Part shown: in pieces, positions 13,060 to 26,144 of the stretch
Position numbering within the stretch: the stretch's first letter is position 1
Layout of the letters: the number at the start of each line of letters is the position of its first letter
Assembly (NCBI GenBank): GCA_031763025.1
Contig: JASSKH010000044.1
Coordinates: 124,001 to 188,000, forward strand
Origin: Macrocystis pyrifera
Taxonomy: Eukaryota; Sar; Phaeophyceae; Laminariales; Laminariaceae
DNA: 64,000 nt
Direction: 5' to 3'
Translations under genes and position numbers: made by a program
Notes under the pieces: generated by a model
What the model was told of the DNA's origin: nothing
Seen by the model: only the letters and a program-made list of their open reading frames with translations
Database searches by the model: none

Positions 13060-13300
13060 CACAAATCAATGCTGAACTCTGAAGCAATTTTAATCTTGAG
13101 CGCACGGGTCATCCGTAATTTGCGCAATTCCTTCACGACGAATTCAGGCGCAGCAGAATAAATCGACCGCAAAGACTCCCACGTGCGCTCCTCTGCTTCG
13201 AAACCATCCCAATCGACCAAGACAATCACCTCGTTGGCATCATCTTCGGCCACATGCACCAAAGCATTCATGCGGCATTCACCCTGCGCAAAGGAATGTT
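13060..13300 (-). mobile_element. chromodomain part of the LTR element (approximate)
   Basis: The minus strand encodes VLVDWDGFEAEERTWESL, which matches the chromodomain pattern (V.W.G......TWE). In chromoviruses this domain lies at the C-terminus of integrase and is thought to guide insertion to chromatin marks. Boundaries are approximate. Confidence 0.75.
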
Positions 13301-13449
13301 GGAAAACATCCTTCAGATCAGCGGTGACGTTCAACGTCGCATCCGCATAAAATCGTAAACGTTGTTGTCGCGAGACACGGCAACAGCTGCGCGAATATCG
13401 GCGCAAAATCTCTCCTGCTCTGCAACGACTTCACGGACGTTCGCACGCA

Positions 13450-16250
13450 ACAAGTCAGCATTCATCACGTCAACATTCCACCTGCCATCAGACTCAGAAA
13501 CGAGCGCCGAGAAATCGGTACGCGGAGCACGCCCAAACATCACGCTGTACGGAGTGCTTCGGTAACGTTCACGAAACGAAGTGTTCAAGGCCCACTGAGC
13601 GGCCGGCAAAACATCAACCCACTCCGAAACCTGACGACGCTGTTCTGACAGAATGGAACGCAGAGCACGTACCACCTCTTTTACCATGCGTTCACACGTA
13701 CCGTTCGACCACGGCGTGTAAGCGACAGCAAAACGATGTTCGATGTGCAACGCGTCGCTCAACAAAGCAAGCACCCTGTTCTTGAAATGCGTGGCGGTAT
13801 CACTCACCCACACACGCGGCACCCCCAAAGTCTTACACCAGGCTAGCAAATGCTTCGCTGTGACCTCGGCTGTACAAGCCTCGGCCGGTTCCAACGCCAC
13901 GTAGTTGGACAAATCATCCATGATGACCAAAACATATCGGAAACCATCCTCATCAGGCAGGCCATCGCTACCTTCGGGCCCGCTGTGGCCAACATACAAA
14001 AAATCAAAGTGCACCACTTCTCCCGGAGCGGTACCATGCACCGTGTCTCCGTAGGGACGAGGAATGAGTGCACCTGCACGCGTGTCTACACAGTGCAAAC
14101 ACTGGCGAACGAATTCGCGAACCTGAGAATCCATGTGAGGCCAAACACAATATTCCTTCAGGCGAAACAAAGTCGGCGCCACACCACGGTGACCAGCCGA
14201 GCGCATGTGCGCGCACACTATCAAACGAGTTTGAAGAGCAAGATCATCCGGCGGAATCCACAAGACGTCACGCACCCCAACACGCACACGAAACAAACCA
14301 TCATCGGCCAAGGTAGCTTGACCGAAGGTTGTCGAAAATTCATGAACACCAACGCCGATACGAGCGACAGACCTTTGTTGCGAGGCACGAATCACATCCA
14401 ATGCGGGAAGCGAATCGTCAGCATTACATGGGCTGTGCACGGCAACCGAACGAACAGGCACCGTAGGAACTTTGACCCAACGAGACAACAGATCCCCCCA
14501 ACAGTTTCGATCGCCAGGGATGTGTTCGATTGCATAGCGGTATTGTCCTAAAACACCCTTCCAATTCTCTAGGCGTTGTGCCATGGTCTTTGTGACCGTC
14601 GTGACACACTTCTCCGGATTGAAAATGTACTGCAAGTTTCGATGATCAGTAAAGATATGAACACCACCCCAAAGCAGGTATTCGAGCCTCCGGAACGTAT
14701 TAACGATCGCAAAACCTTCTTTGTCGACAGTCGCCCAGCGCAACTGCGAACCTGTGAACGAACCACTCAGAAATCCGAGAGGCTCGTGAGACATGCTTTC
14801 CAACGCCAATCCACTGCGAAATTCGTGTTCAGGCACTTGGGTGAGAAAACTACCCCAATGGAAATCAGAAGCGTCAGGAAACATCAAAACAACGCACCCG
14901 GACGAGGATGATGAAGCGGCACTGCTTGCGCCACCAAACCCCGTGCGGCATTCCACGCCCGCACCCGATCCTCCGTCCACGCGGTATCCTTGATGACACG
15001 ATTGCGCGCCACTCGCTTAGTCCGACGTGTAGCCCCAACAAGGAGCTCCTCCAAAAAATCACGTAACGGTGCTACCGTTTCCGCTAAACGTGGTAACGAT
15101 GTACGCAACCAGTTGACAGCCTGCAAGAATTGCATTAGTTCTCCAGCGTTTTCGGGACGACGCATTTCACTTAAACCTTGCACTCGAGCGGGGTCATGGG
15201 ACACGACACCATTGGAATACACCTTACCACACCAGACCAGTTCACGAGAGAAGAAGGTACACTTGTGGGCGGCGACAAACAGTCCAACATTCTCCAGGCG
15301 TTCAAGAATGTCATCAAGCAGCTGCAGAAGAGCTTCTTCGGTGTCTGCGAAAAAGAAAACGTCATCGACCCAAACTTTGCAATCCAAACCACGCAACACT
15401 TCAGTCATGACACCTTGGAAATAAGAAGTCGCATTCAAAACACCTTGGGGAACACGGGTAGGCGTGAACAAACCGTCGCTTGTCGCCATGGTGAAGACGT
15501 CTTGCGCCTCCGGAGCCAAAGGCATCTGCCAGTACCCTTGAAGTAGGTCCAGCTTGCCGAAGAAACGCGCCCCCAGCAGATCTCCCATGTCTTCATGGTT
15601 GGGCATGACGCCCGGGGACTTCTCCACCTGTGCGTTCACCGCCGAGTAGTCGCTCACCAAACGGAAAGAGTCCTTCTTGGGCACCGCCATCGCCGGACTC
15701 GCCCACACCGCCTGGATGTTGTGGTAGACAAAGCCAAAAAACACCAAAGCAGCAATGCACTTCGAGAGCCAGTCCCTTTTCGTCGGTTCGTACCGACGTG
15801 GCGTTGCCTTGACAGGCTTCGCCTGTTGCTTCAGCTGCACTCGCATCGGCTCCACTTGCGCTGGCGGATCACCACACAGCGCACGGCGAAAAGCACCCAC
15901 GCGACGAGCCAAAATTTCGCGCAAACGGGTTGCTCCGCCGACGCTTAATCCACTCTGCTCTGCCTGCTGCACGCTGTCCTCCAACGCCCGTTCTCGGGCC
16001 GTCCGCTCCTCCTCCGGATCCATGAACATGTCTGGCCCCCGGTCGACCAAATGTTCCACCGCCTTGTCCTCCGGAGCATCCACCGTAGCCTCGGTCTGAA
16101 AAGCACGCACGGAAACCGTCACTCTGCGCGCCGCAAGGTAACTCGGAGTCTCCACACCGGTCGATACCGGCACTGCGCGAGGGCGAAGCTTCTCCAGAGC
16201 TTCACGGTAGACGTCGATGCCAAGAGCTTTCATGGTAGCCATGCCAAACA
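13450..16250 (-). mobile_element. pol part of the LTR element: RT, RNase H, integrase (approximate)
   Basis: Reverse transcriptase lies at roughly 15.0-15.9 kb, with the motifs LLQGYWQMPLAPEAQDVFTM, RVPQGVLNATSYFQ and a VWVDDV version of the YxDD box. RNase H is at about 14.5-14.9 kb (PDASDFHWG, FTDHRNL). The integrase zinc part is near 14.1-14.2 kb (H...H...C..C ending CLHCVDT) and the catalytic core at about 13.5-14.0 kb (HFDFLYV, SDTATHFKN). This order is diagnostic of Ty3/gypsy. Boundaries are approximate. Confidence 0.88.
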
Positions 16251-17864
16251 GAACGACGTTATCTGTACCAGGCATGACCGCGAAAGTGATGGGCTCCAAT
16301 TTCACACCGCTCCCCACGGCGTCCGTACACTCACGGCAATCGGCACCGTTTTGTGCGTGACCATCACTGAAACACCCGTAGCGGTTTTCGCCTGCTGCGG
16401 GCCATTTTCGAACGGAATTTGCAGATCGGCGCCGCCGAAATGCGAAGACAGCTGCTGAAGTAAGCCGACACCGATGGACGTGAGCGCCGACCCCGAATCA
16501 AGGATCACACGCGCCATCAGCGAACCAACCGACCCTGGCAAAGAGAGATCAGCGCGTAAACACTCAGCGCTGCGATCGACAGGCACTTCACCTGCCGTTG
16601 AACTCTGGTCGGTACCAAGAGTCACCTGACGCCATGGCTGCCCTCCTACAGCCGGCGCCGAAGAAATAGAATCGGCGGTCCACCCCGACCAAGACGTCGA
16701 ATATACAGACGGTTCCGGCGCTACCGCCCCTGCAGCAGCACCAGACACTGACTCCGCCCGCTCGGTGGATGGCGAAGTTCTCGCTCCAGCAGCACCCACC
16801 GATGTTCCAGCTCCTCCAACGTATACAGCTCGGCCGGCAACAGACGAACCAGATCCCGACCCAGCGGCTCCTGCCGCTGGCGCACCAGAAGTTGAAGAAG
16901 CAACAGCAGAAGTTCCACCGCCCGCTGTCAATTGATTGCCACCACGGCCACCGCGCCCGCGTCCATGGTTGAATCTGCCCCGGCCGCCATTGCGGCCCCC
17001 GCGATACCCTGACGACCCGCGCCCACCACTGCTGGGAGCTGTGCCGCCACCGCGAGCTTTTGGGCAATCAGAAACATAATGGTTGGGATCACCACACTCG
17101 AAACAGACGCGAACAAACGACTTTTTCGCGGACTGCTGCTGTTTCGGTTTCTGCTGCTGTTGGCGTCGCGGTTCAGCTGCCCCTGCAGCATCTTTCCGAC
17201 CATACGCCTCGATGAATTTCCACTGTTCTGCAGCAGAAAAAATTTGGTCCATGACCAATGCCGGGTCCTTCTTCCACCCTGCAGCGTACGTTAGCTGACC
17301 TTTTACGTACTTTTTGAACTCGGACGGCCATAAGCCATCCACCAACGCCATGCTCACAAATTCCGCCGGTCCGGGCAACCACGAACGGTCCTGCGCGCGG
17401 TACATGGCATGCACCGCGTGATTCTCCGCAAAATACTTTTCCATAGCGGAGTTTACCATCATCGCGCGGTCTTTGACGGATGTTTCACCGCCCTGCTTTT
17501 CATCGCGCCTCATTGAGAGAACGCGACGCAAGTCCGCTGCCGCCCGCGAGGTGTCAAATCTGTTGCTGGTGGTTGTGTAACCAGCGTGCTGCCTAACAGC
17601 GTCCAACAACTCCGAGGCGGTCATCGTAGTCTGATGCTTGTAAAATCCCTCAAAACACCGATGAATGTAATTGGGGATAAGCTGGCCCATGCTCACTTTG
17701 GAGTGCTGAACCACCCCCTGAGCGTTGGCGAGCTGCAGCCGTTCCTCATAATCGAGGTACGCTGCGTAAAAAACACGAGAGGCCTGCTCGGTCCACACCT
17801 CTCCGTATTTCGGTGGAGTCAGAGACTCCCCTACCACCAGCGGCGTGCTTGCCGTGTGCGCCAT
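16250..17864 (-). mobile_element. gag-protease part of the LTR element (approximate)
   Basis: The Gag-like region starts MAHTASTPLVVGE and has a single zinc knuckle near 17.1 kb (CFECGDPNHYVSDC). A long Gly/Ser/Ala-rich stretch follows. Near 16.5 kb an aspartic-protease active site appears as VILDSGSALTSIG. These are the nucleocapsid and protease parts of the element. Confidence 0.88.
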
Positions 17865-18073
17865 AATCCACAGCAGTCCACCTGGACTCTACTGTAATAA
17901 CGGAGAAACTGCCGCCTGACCTGTGCGTCCTCCAGCTCCCGGAGCGTCCTCCCCTGCTGTGCGCTTCAAGCCGTTTCGATCCGTCCAACGGGCCAACTGC
18001 CTTCCCAGCTGTGACCCAATACTCCGCAGCCGAAAACTCCTCCAACAGAAGTTCCGAGAATATCTAGATATTT

Positions 18074-18303
18074 TGGCCTCTGCCAGATGATATCAGCAAG
18101 AGGGCTTCCAGCGAGGGACTCCACCAGTCTCGCTGGCCTCGCACTCAGTAAGTCTTGTTCTTAGAGCTTGTATTATCACGGAGTGATCCTCATCGGACCA
18201 CGAGCCAGGTGGCTAGGGGACATCACACAGGATCCCCGGCCACTGCTCCACTCACACATGCGATTACACTGAAACCTCCACGGCTTGGTATCTTTTGGCT
18301 ACA
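18074..18303 (-). repeat. LTR (5' LTR of the minus-strand element)
   Basis: A 230-bp direct repeat identical to 12751-12980 by eye. On its inner side, read on the minus strand, follows AAATATCTAGATATTCTCGG. I could not identify the tRNA primer from this. Confidence 0.92.
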
Positions 18304-18404
18304 GGTAATAGTAAATAGGACCCACGGTAAACACAAAGACCTATGTATTTACCTATTTTTACTAAACATTTCTGGTCCTTTTTTACTACGGTCTCCCGTA
18401 GTAC

Positions 18405-21400
18405 TCACTAGCTTTGCTGGAGATGGTAAACAAAATGTCTTGCGACTTTCTCCGTGCGAACAGCGTGGAAATAGTGCGAGTCTAAATTAGCGTATGTTAC
18501 GGAGACATATAGAGTGACGTGTCTCGCGCTTGCAGTTTGAAAAAAGTTTTTTTATAACTTTTAGTTGTTGTATGTTGTGGCACAAACGTAGTCGTCTGAT
18601 GTTGTTGGCTCTTACAGCGTGAAACAACGTTGGCTCGTACGAGTACGAGCTTCGCGCGTGAGCGCGGGAAGCCGGACTCCTAATTCGTACGTGCAACACG
18701 TGTGAATGCGCGACAGCAGTGCCCCCACCTGCTTCGCGCGTGAATGCGCGAATGCAGCCCTTCTTGAGTATAACTGTCAAACGAACTTGATGGAAGTCGA
18801 CATTGATGCCGTAGAGTCGACACTGATATTATGGTTTTAGAGAGATAGTCCGACGTCTCCGCACCTTGAAAACTTGATGATTTTTCCACCTATTTTTTTG
18901 TGAAGTTCGACAAACTCAAAATTTCCTCGTTTAGTGATGCCAGTAGATTCAAAGGCCCTTGTCAGAAACTGAAGGACTGTCCTCCAAACCCGACGAAACG
19001 ATAGTCGTAGCGAGGCTCGTCTCTGTGAAGAGATACCGCGGAGGTAGCAACGAGGTGTCTGTGAATATTACTTGTGATAAAGAAGAAATTATAATGGTGT
19101 AAGCAGGTGCAGTATTGAAAATATGAAGCCTTTCGAGAGAGAAGAATACATTGATCGCAGGAAAAGAGAAAACATTAGAGATAATGACAGAAATAAGTGG
19201 GGCCGAGAAGGATAAGATAACGAGACAAATGGAGAAGTGGCCGCGGGTGTCACTATATTTCCTTCGGACAACGCCCACGCTATGAGCAGGCGTACTCTGC
19301 GGGAGACTGCCCTGTTCCTATATTACTAAAAACGTTTTGTACAGTGCTCTAGCGACGTTCTTACTTATGTTACCGAAGGTTATTCCTACAACTCTGCCCT
19401 GCTATTACACTCCCTGCAAATAATATGTACATGTCGTTATTGCGAAAGGCAGTCAGCACTTGAGAACAGCAACACCCCTTAGAGTTATGATGAATGGACA
19501 GACGAGGGTATCAGCACATCGATTGAAAGACCCTTTTGCAATTTTGTCATTTCGGTGCTGCTGTGGTTCCTGCCGATCAACAGCGCCACCCCTGTGGTAT
19601 TTCGTTGATCGATGCGATGCACGGAGTTCTCGCTTCCGCGCTTACTTGCTGTGTCATGTGTGAACCTCGTATGAAGCGCTTCATCTCCTATGTTGCTTTT
19701 TAATTTTTCAAGATCCGCCGCGAGAGGTAGATCAGAATTCACGAATACCTGGCCCAGCGAGCGACCACTGTCCAGGTGCGAGCCACAGCCCTGTCTGTTC
19801 GCGTGTTCTACGAGTCTGCCAGTACCATTGCGTCCGGTGCCTACCTGGTACTGCCACAAACGCGATCAACCAAACATTATCAGCTGTTGTTGTCGGAGTG
19901 GACTACGTACTACCGATACATACCCAGCCATCAACATGAACCATAACGCCAGTTTCTCGTCTACGACCACATTCTGCAGATTATTTTTGATATCGGTACC
20001 CGAAACCTCATACGAGTAATCGTCATTTATTGTCGATGTGTACTGGGAGTTAGATGACATGATCCTACCTTTGTGGCCCCACGAACATTGAATCGGGGTA
20101 CAGTATACTAACGTTGCCAGCTGTTCTTCGCCCCTACTGCGTTGCCTAAAGCATCAACATCGAGGGTACCCATAGCTTGTGTCGGCAGTGTCTGCGTCGG
20201 TTCTTGCTAATAGATCACTGGCCCGATTACAAACACCGAACGTTTACCTCGTAAACACGCTTTCCACTAAACTACCAGGAAAGTGGTAACTCGGGGTGTA
20301 CCGTATCTACATATGTATCGAAAGGCGTACCGTAGACGCAGGCGGGACAAAATCGTTCGGTGATGACCGTGGACAGTAGCACAGAATCGCTGACTTGCTG
20401 ACTTGCGCTGGTCCTGAGCCGTTGCGCTGACTCTTACTTCTTGAAGATATAAACAACACGTCACATCGACAAGTTTGCCATCTCTCCCAGCATCCCAACA
20501 TCCCACAGCCATAATATTTCTCCACCATGAAACTCTTAGATCTGCGACTTCAATTGCAACAGGTTTATTTATCATGGAAGTTCTCGAGCTTAGATATTGT
20601 CGAAAATTGCATTGATCAAAATATAGAAGCGTTCTGCCACCGTTTATAAAACTATTCACAACACCAAATATCAGAAAACCTAAAGCGCACAAATTTGAGA
20701 TGCGAAGCAAGAAACTCTTGAATATCATATAAGAAGCTACACGCAAAACAACGTGGGAAAGATGTCCGATAAAAAAAAATGAAAGCCGTGGCGTCGAGTA
20801 CAAAGCAACTTCACACTCCGCTTCCGGACCTGCAAATGAGAACAGTCCTCACGCGAACATCGGCCAGACCACGCCCAAACAATGACCACTAGGCTGCTAC
20901 AATAGGAGAGTTGTAATAGGGGAGATTTGGCCGTCCCCGTGTTCGGTGGAAATCCTTTTACGCTCGTGTTTCTCTTCTCCGGCTGGCTGCCGGAACTCGC
21001 GTCCGTCCTCAAACAAAACGAGGTTGAAGTCATTACACTCCCATACACCCGTACAGCTACAGCAGCAGTATCGTAGTTCATAATATTACGGTAATAAAAC
21101 CGGCTAGGTTGCATCGCGAAGTAGAATCAGTGTTTCAGAGGTTCTCGACGTACGGTACATAGTACAGCATTCGTACTTCGTGGTAGATTGTACAACACTG
21201 CAGAGCAGCAATCGTCCGGGCACAACACAGCAGTAGCGCTGGTGAGGGGTGCCATATTGGGCGTTAGAACCAATAGAAAACGCACCTGACACATCACATA
21301 GATATGCTGATAAGCGGCGAGCTCGAGAATCCACCCTGACTGTAGTACTCTCTCGTCGAAGTAGATGAAAGCTTCTACTGGAAGAGTTGGAAGTAAATGG

Positions 21401-22241
21401 TAGATTCCACGGAAGTAGGCATTGCAGGCAGGTGAAAGCTTCAATGGAAGTCGATAATTAATACCTGGAAAGTAGATTTCAGCCCCCTCCTATCGGAGAG
21501 TGTCTATTGCAAAAACAATTGATCTTTCGGAATTTTCCGAAATTAGTGTCAAGATACGGAGACGTTTTGTCACTTGGTTGGGACCACTAAATCAAGAAAC
21601 CCTTCAGTATTACAAAGTTGCGGAAAGCAAAATTGTGGGTACCATGGAAAACAGAGGTTCTCCGACAAAAAAGTCCTCATCTCAATCGACTTCGATCGAC
21701 CTTCACCGAATTGTTGTACTTCAATGGATCTCCTCCATAACGTGCGTTGACCTCCACCGACATCAACTGACTTCCATTACCATCTGCGTACAGTACGCGC
21801 TATCGAGGTAATAGATTCCGTTAGTAAGAGCCCGTGTGGCAGCCGTTTTCTGTCCCGTGTGGTGTATGTAGTACTGCCCCTCAATTATGGACCAAAATCA
21901 GCGCGGCCATTATTTCCATACAGCTCAAAGTCCTGATGTCCCGTCGTATAAAGGGTGTGCCTTGTGAGTCTTTACAGCCGGTGCTCGAACAGCGGGCTCG
22001 TTGGTATTGCACACCTCGACGAGCTCCTAAAGGTTTGCAAAGAAAGCGGCGACCGTAGACGGACCCTATCGTGCTCGTTTTCTTATGCCGAGATCATCGC
22101 GGTTGGTTCATAGTGCATTCTCAACCGGGTTGGAATGCGGTTTATCTTGAATGCAGAAATACGTCCCCACATAATTAATATGCTTGATTAGTTTTAACAA
22201 ATACATTATGCATACACTCACGCGGCTAGGTCGTCATATTA
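18405..22241. other. intron sequence, nothing recognised
   Basis: No LRR exon or domain was seen. Short alternating motifs GCGCGTGA/TGCGCG occur near 18650-18750. Minus-strand open frames up to 178 codons (20267-20803) lack any motif and are within chance expectation for this much sequence. Confidence 0.4.
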
Positions 22242-23142
22242 GAGTGTTTGAGATAGAGGTAAAACAAAACAAAATTACTTCCGCTACAAAAAGGGAATTT
22301 CATTCCCTTCCTGATTTCGGTGTGTTTGCGAGTGAGGTAAACCAAATCCTGCAGGCGACGGCTCCAAAAATAAGAAGGAAAGTGGGAAAGTGAGGGAACG
22401 CGGCAAACAAAAAAAAGAACGAACGCTGTGAACAGAAAACACAGCGTGCGAGTGGCAGCCCAGCAACGTTTCGGCGGCACAGTTGACCGCGAAGCTACCA
22501 CAGCCATCGCACGACTACAAGCAGGAGCTAGCTGGTGCTAGATGCAGCCAGGGGCACAGCGTGAGCAACAAAAAAATACAGCGTCAGCACCAGCAGCAGC
22601 ACCAACCAGCTTCCATTCTTGGATTGCTGCTGCTGCTGCAGCTCTGGTATGGTGAAATCGAAATGATACACTGGCTGTCATGCTGTCGCGCTCTCTACGA
22701 GCACGAGTACGAGTGTGAATACGAGTCCTTTTTTGGGACGGCGTCCTCCACGTCGTCACCAAGCGGGCGAAAGCGTGCACCGTAGCAGCGGTGGCGACCC
22801 GCTGGCACGATCCAATCGCCGCTCGTGCGCGCTACACTCAAGCTGCACCTCTCGAGCCTCTGTGCTCCCAGCGGTTGCCGTCATGCGTACGGCAAGCAGC
22901 ATGTTGGCATGGAATATGCTCTGTGTTTGAATTCTTCGTCATTTGATTTGCGTACTGCGTCGGGACAATGCTCGGTGCGTGTAGGCCCATAAAACAGAGA
23001 GCCAAAAGTGTCCGTAACTTTCGATGGAATCCTTGCTGCGCTAGAGTACGTTTCGGCCGTTTTTTTCAGAAATTTACCTCAAAACTTTACCTCGGGAGAA
23101 TATTTAGAGAAGCAAAAGTAAAAAAACATATCGCAAACACTC
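22242..23142. mobile_element. non-autonomous TIR element, 0.9 kb, copy 1
   Basis: The ends are GAGTGTTTGAGATA on the left and CAAACACTC on the right, an inverted pair extending over about 15 bases. It is flanked by TA on the left and CA on the right. The body matches 38223-39112 over most of its length (for example GTTTGCGAGTGAGGTAAACC and the GAGCACGAGTACGAGT block). TA next to the ends suggests a Tc1/mariner-like TA duplication. There is no transposase, so it must be mobilised in trans. It lies in the long intron of the LRR gene. Confidence 0.65.
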
Positions 23143-26072
23143 CATTGATGTTTCTTCTCACGGCGCCTACTAGGTTGTGCGACCAAAAATTAGTACACTC
23201 TGTTCGATGCATGGCTTTAGTAATTACAGTGGGTATAGCAAGCAAGGCTGCCTGATGAAACAGGCTGAGTCTTGATCGCCAAAACGATATATATTCACGG
23301 TCCGTGCCAGAAAAACAAACACATTTCAGCGAGACACCGTAGCACGACAACCGAAATCTATACACGGTACATTCTCCGCAAATATGTTCCAACCGTACGC
23401 CCACGCTCTCCCGCTTGTGTACAAACCGGTATTGCCAAAATCGGTCACTTGGGGCTCTCGAAAACATGATGTCAAAATATGTTCAAACCAGTTAAAGGGC
23501 GGTACTTCAGACACAGCGACGACAGGCAGACAAATAAACAACCAGATGCACAGACGGCGTAAAAGGTTTCCGAAGCCGGTATGAGACGCGCTATGCCAGT
23601 AGAGAAAAACTCGAGCAACACTCATTGATGTCGCAGGCCAATTGTGTTTGTAGTAAAGTAAAGTTGAATATACGATTAAAAGTCGTCAGCACCAAACAAA
23701 TACCACCGAAAACCAAAGCAGCCCGGCGACCGCCTCCACCTCGAAAAAATGGTTCCACCAACAAAGTCGCCCGTGGTAACCCAGGCTCGCTCGCTTCTGG
23801 TGACACTAAGTATGTTCAAAGCCGACTCATACAGCTATTTTCAACAAATAATCATGCAGAACAACGCACACAGACAAAACCCAACAAAACAGACGGAATA
23901 CACGTTGGTAGCCCGTACGAAGTTTAGTATCGAGAGGCTTTTTTCATTTTTGCCACTATTATAATGAAATCGGCCTCATTGAAAAGTTTTTTTTTTTCAA
24001 CTTCATTGCCAAAAGATGTATCATTGAGGGGTAACAGGCCCGCGGCCGCCTACAGTAAAACATGCCGTAGGCCGTGAGCGTTCGAACAACAACAAAAAAA
24101 ACAATTTAGTTTAAAACATGTTACGTATACGTGTGCCGCCACCAAATCCACCGCTCCAAGGCTGCGGCGACCAGGTCGAATTGGTTTTACGTCGCAACAA
24201 GTATTTTGCCGCGGTAGACCGTGTGTTTGCGAAAGCCGTCTCCTCACAGCTTTCGCGATCAACAAAACAACGTCGCGTCAGACAGAGCACAAGTTAGTTC
24301 ACGCCAGACTAGCAGGCATCGATACACTATGTGAACACAATATGCACCGTGCGCTGAAGAGTAGTTCTTCTAAAAAGTGAAATAAACAACGGCATATTTA
24401 CTATCAAGTTGGACGGTAAATATAGCAAGGCTCCCTGATACACACAGGAAGTCATGCGTACTCGAAGGAGGCACTCAACAACAAACATAAAATAAAGTGG
24501 GCATCGCAAGTGTCGCAATGAATGATGTATAAACACGACCGACAACAGTACCTATTAATAGCTGGCAGATGTGGCAGGAAGGCATACCAGGACCAAATAC
24601 AGCAGGGGCACCTATACAAGGCGGTTTGAGTAAGGCGGTAATCGACTTAGCCAATGAAAATCGGCTCTACGCGACAGAAGATGCGAACTGACCATCGACC
24701 GCATTATATAGCAACGAACCCAATAGAAGGCGGTAGGTGCCCTATTCAGGGCGGCTTCCGCCGCATTCACCGCCCACTTTCACCTCCACGTCAATTTTAT
24801 CAGTACAAAACTTCGCTCCGGGGTTGCGTTTGAGCGAGGTATGAGCAGTAGTATCACACACGCTGCTGTTGTTGCTGCGAAAACGCACGCGTCCTTAGCA
24901 CCCAAGGAGCACAGGCATATTGTCAACGTACAAGGGCTAAAAAGGGGAGGGGGAAGGGGGGGGGCACAGTGGAGGACAGCTGTAGTGTATTTCGGTATAA
25001 AGTACAGCAGTAGCATGCCGTAGTATAGGTTAGAGTTCAGTTGTGAATGTGTAGCAGGGCGAACTGTCCTCTCTGTACAACATTACCGCGGTGTGTGTCT
25101 TCAGCGGGTAGTGTGTGTCCTCGGCGGGCTATATTATGCTTTTCAACATGCAAAGTGTGTGTGCACCCCTCTGCTCGTCTCAGCTAGTGTCTCGTCCGCT
25201 CTGCTGTGCTTTGGTGTGTCTCTGACATCACGCATGTTCGCTGTGCTCAACACTGGTAGTCCTGCAACGCTGTACCACCCTTGTCCGAACACATCTGTCA
25301 CATCCCTTTTCGTGAGGCCCTCTGGGTAATAATTTGGGTTAAGCGCACTCTGTGCTGTACCTTAAAACGCTGTATGTATTCGATAAAGAGGTTACCGCCT
25401 TACTGAGATATCACCAAAATCCCATTAGCGCGGTCAGTCGCCAAAAACCCAAAATTACGGTCTGTCTAGATAGGGCGGTCAAAATCTGCGTGCCCTACAC
25501 TTCATTTTATTGGTCGCTCTGCTGTACAAGATCTGTGCGTGCTCCACAATAAAGGGCATAATCCGCCTGACGTTTGTGCTCGGTCTCGCGTTCTAAGCTC
25601 GGCATTGTCTGCTCTCCTGTTAAGGGTTAGATGATGCAAGCGTTACTGATGAATTAAGTACGCGGTGTGCAGGCAAGTGCGAGAACAACGTGGACGCGAT
25701 GCTTGGTCCGCTCCATTATAAACACAGCACATCGACAATCATGGTCAAGTCGAGACTGCACGAGAGGAATCAAGCCCCGCGCGTTCGCTATGACTCCCGG
25801 CTCGAGTACAAGTTGGGTTTGTCAACGATAGGTTAGATGCACCTATCGTAATCATTGACGCGAACGCACACCAGGCAGTAGATAACATACAGGCAGACTA
25901 GCGGGCACACGCCTCTCATCGGTTGGACGACAAACACATCCCCCCACTCCGCGATAAAGAGATCTCCAAGCACTGCCGCATAAAACTAATTCCATTTTAG
26001 CCCTAATCGCACTTTCCGCTTCATTGATATGTCTGCCAATCATAACTGCGATGCATCTACGCTGTACCTCAG
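23143..26072 (+). other. intron sequence, nothing recognised
   Basis: About 2.9 kb lie between the 0.9-kb TIR element and the next LRR exon. A G-rich run sits at 24943-24964. No LRR exon, known protein or RNA was found. Confidence 0.4.
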
Positions 26073-26144
26073 GGATCTTCAGTTCAATCAGTTGACGACC
26101 GTGGACTCCGGGATCTTCGACTCTCTGTCGTCTCTTGTCGTATT
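26073..26144 (+). CDS. LRR exon 5 (72 nt)
   Basis: The exon lies between ACCTCAG and GTGAGTGC. It encodes DLQFNQLTTVDSGIFDSLSS then LVVL, a clear LRR of the same type as the upstream exons. The 72-nt length and the one-base/two-base phase are conserved although the nearest intact upstream LRR exon is more than 15 kb away beyond the inserted elements. This supports one common array. Confidence 0.8.

Larger units (their letters stand above)
12751..18303 (-). mobile_element. Ty3/gypsy-type LTR retrotransposon with chromodomain
   Basis: A 5.55-kb element on the minus strand flanked by two 230-bp LTRs with TG...CA ends. The parts in order are a Gag with CCHC knuckle, an aspartic protease, reverse transcriptase, RNase H, an integrase with zinc-binding and catalytic parts, and a C-terminal chromodomain. 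The order protease-RT-RNase H-integrase is that of Ty3/gypsy; the chromodomain points to the chromovirus branch. A purine-rich tract lies next to the downstream LTR. The LTRs look identical, so the insertion is very recent. It looks nearly whole, but its coding region is spread over about four overlapping open frames, so it has perhaps two or three breaks, some of which may be frameshifting normal for such elements. It lies antisense in an intron of the LRR gene. Confidence 0.92.
12735..18404. mobile_element. MITE-like element, copy C, split by an LTR element
   Basis: The left stub (12735-12750) reads CTATACGGGGGGTA and the right part (18304-18404) continues GGTAATAGTAAATAGGACC and ends in an inverted CCCGTAGTAC. 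Joined across the retroelement, these align over 23 positions without gaps to the start of the copy at 53516-53626. GGTA is present on both sides of the insertion and is probably the target duplication. This fixes the order of events: MITE first, LTR element later. Confidence 0.65.

Noticed and set aside
13850-14551. A 233-codon plus-strand open frame
   Set aside because: It lies exactly antisense to the integrase part of the LTR element and has no motif of its own.
20267-20803. A 178-codon minus-strand open frame with hydrophobic stretches
   Set aside because: No recognisable family and no exon context; length is within chance expectation.
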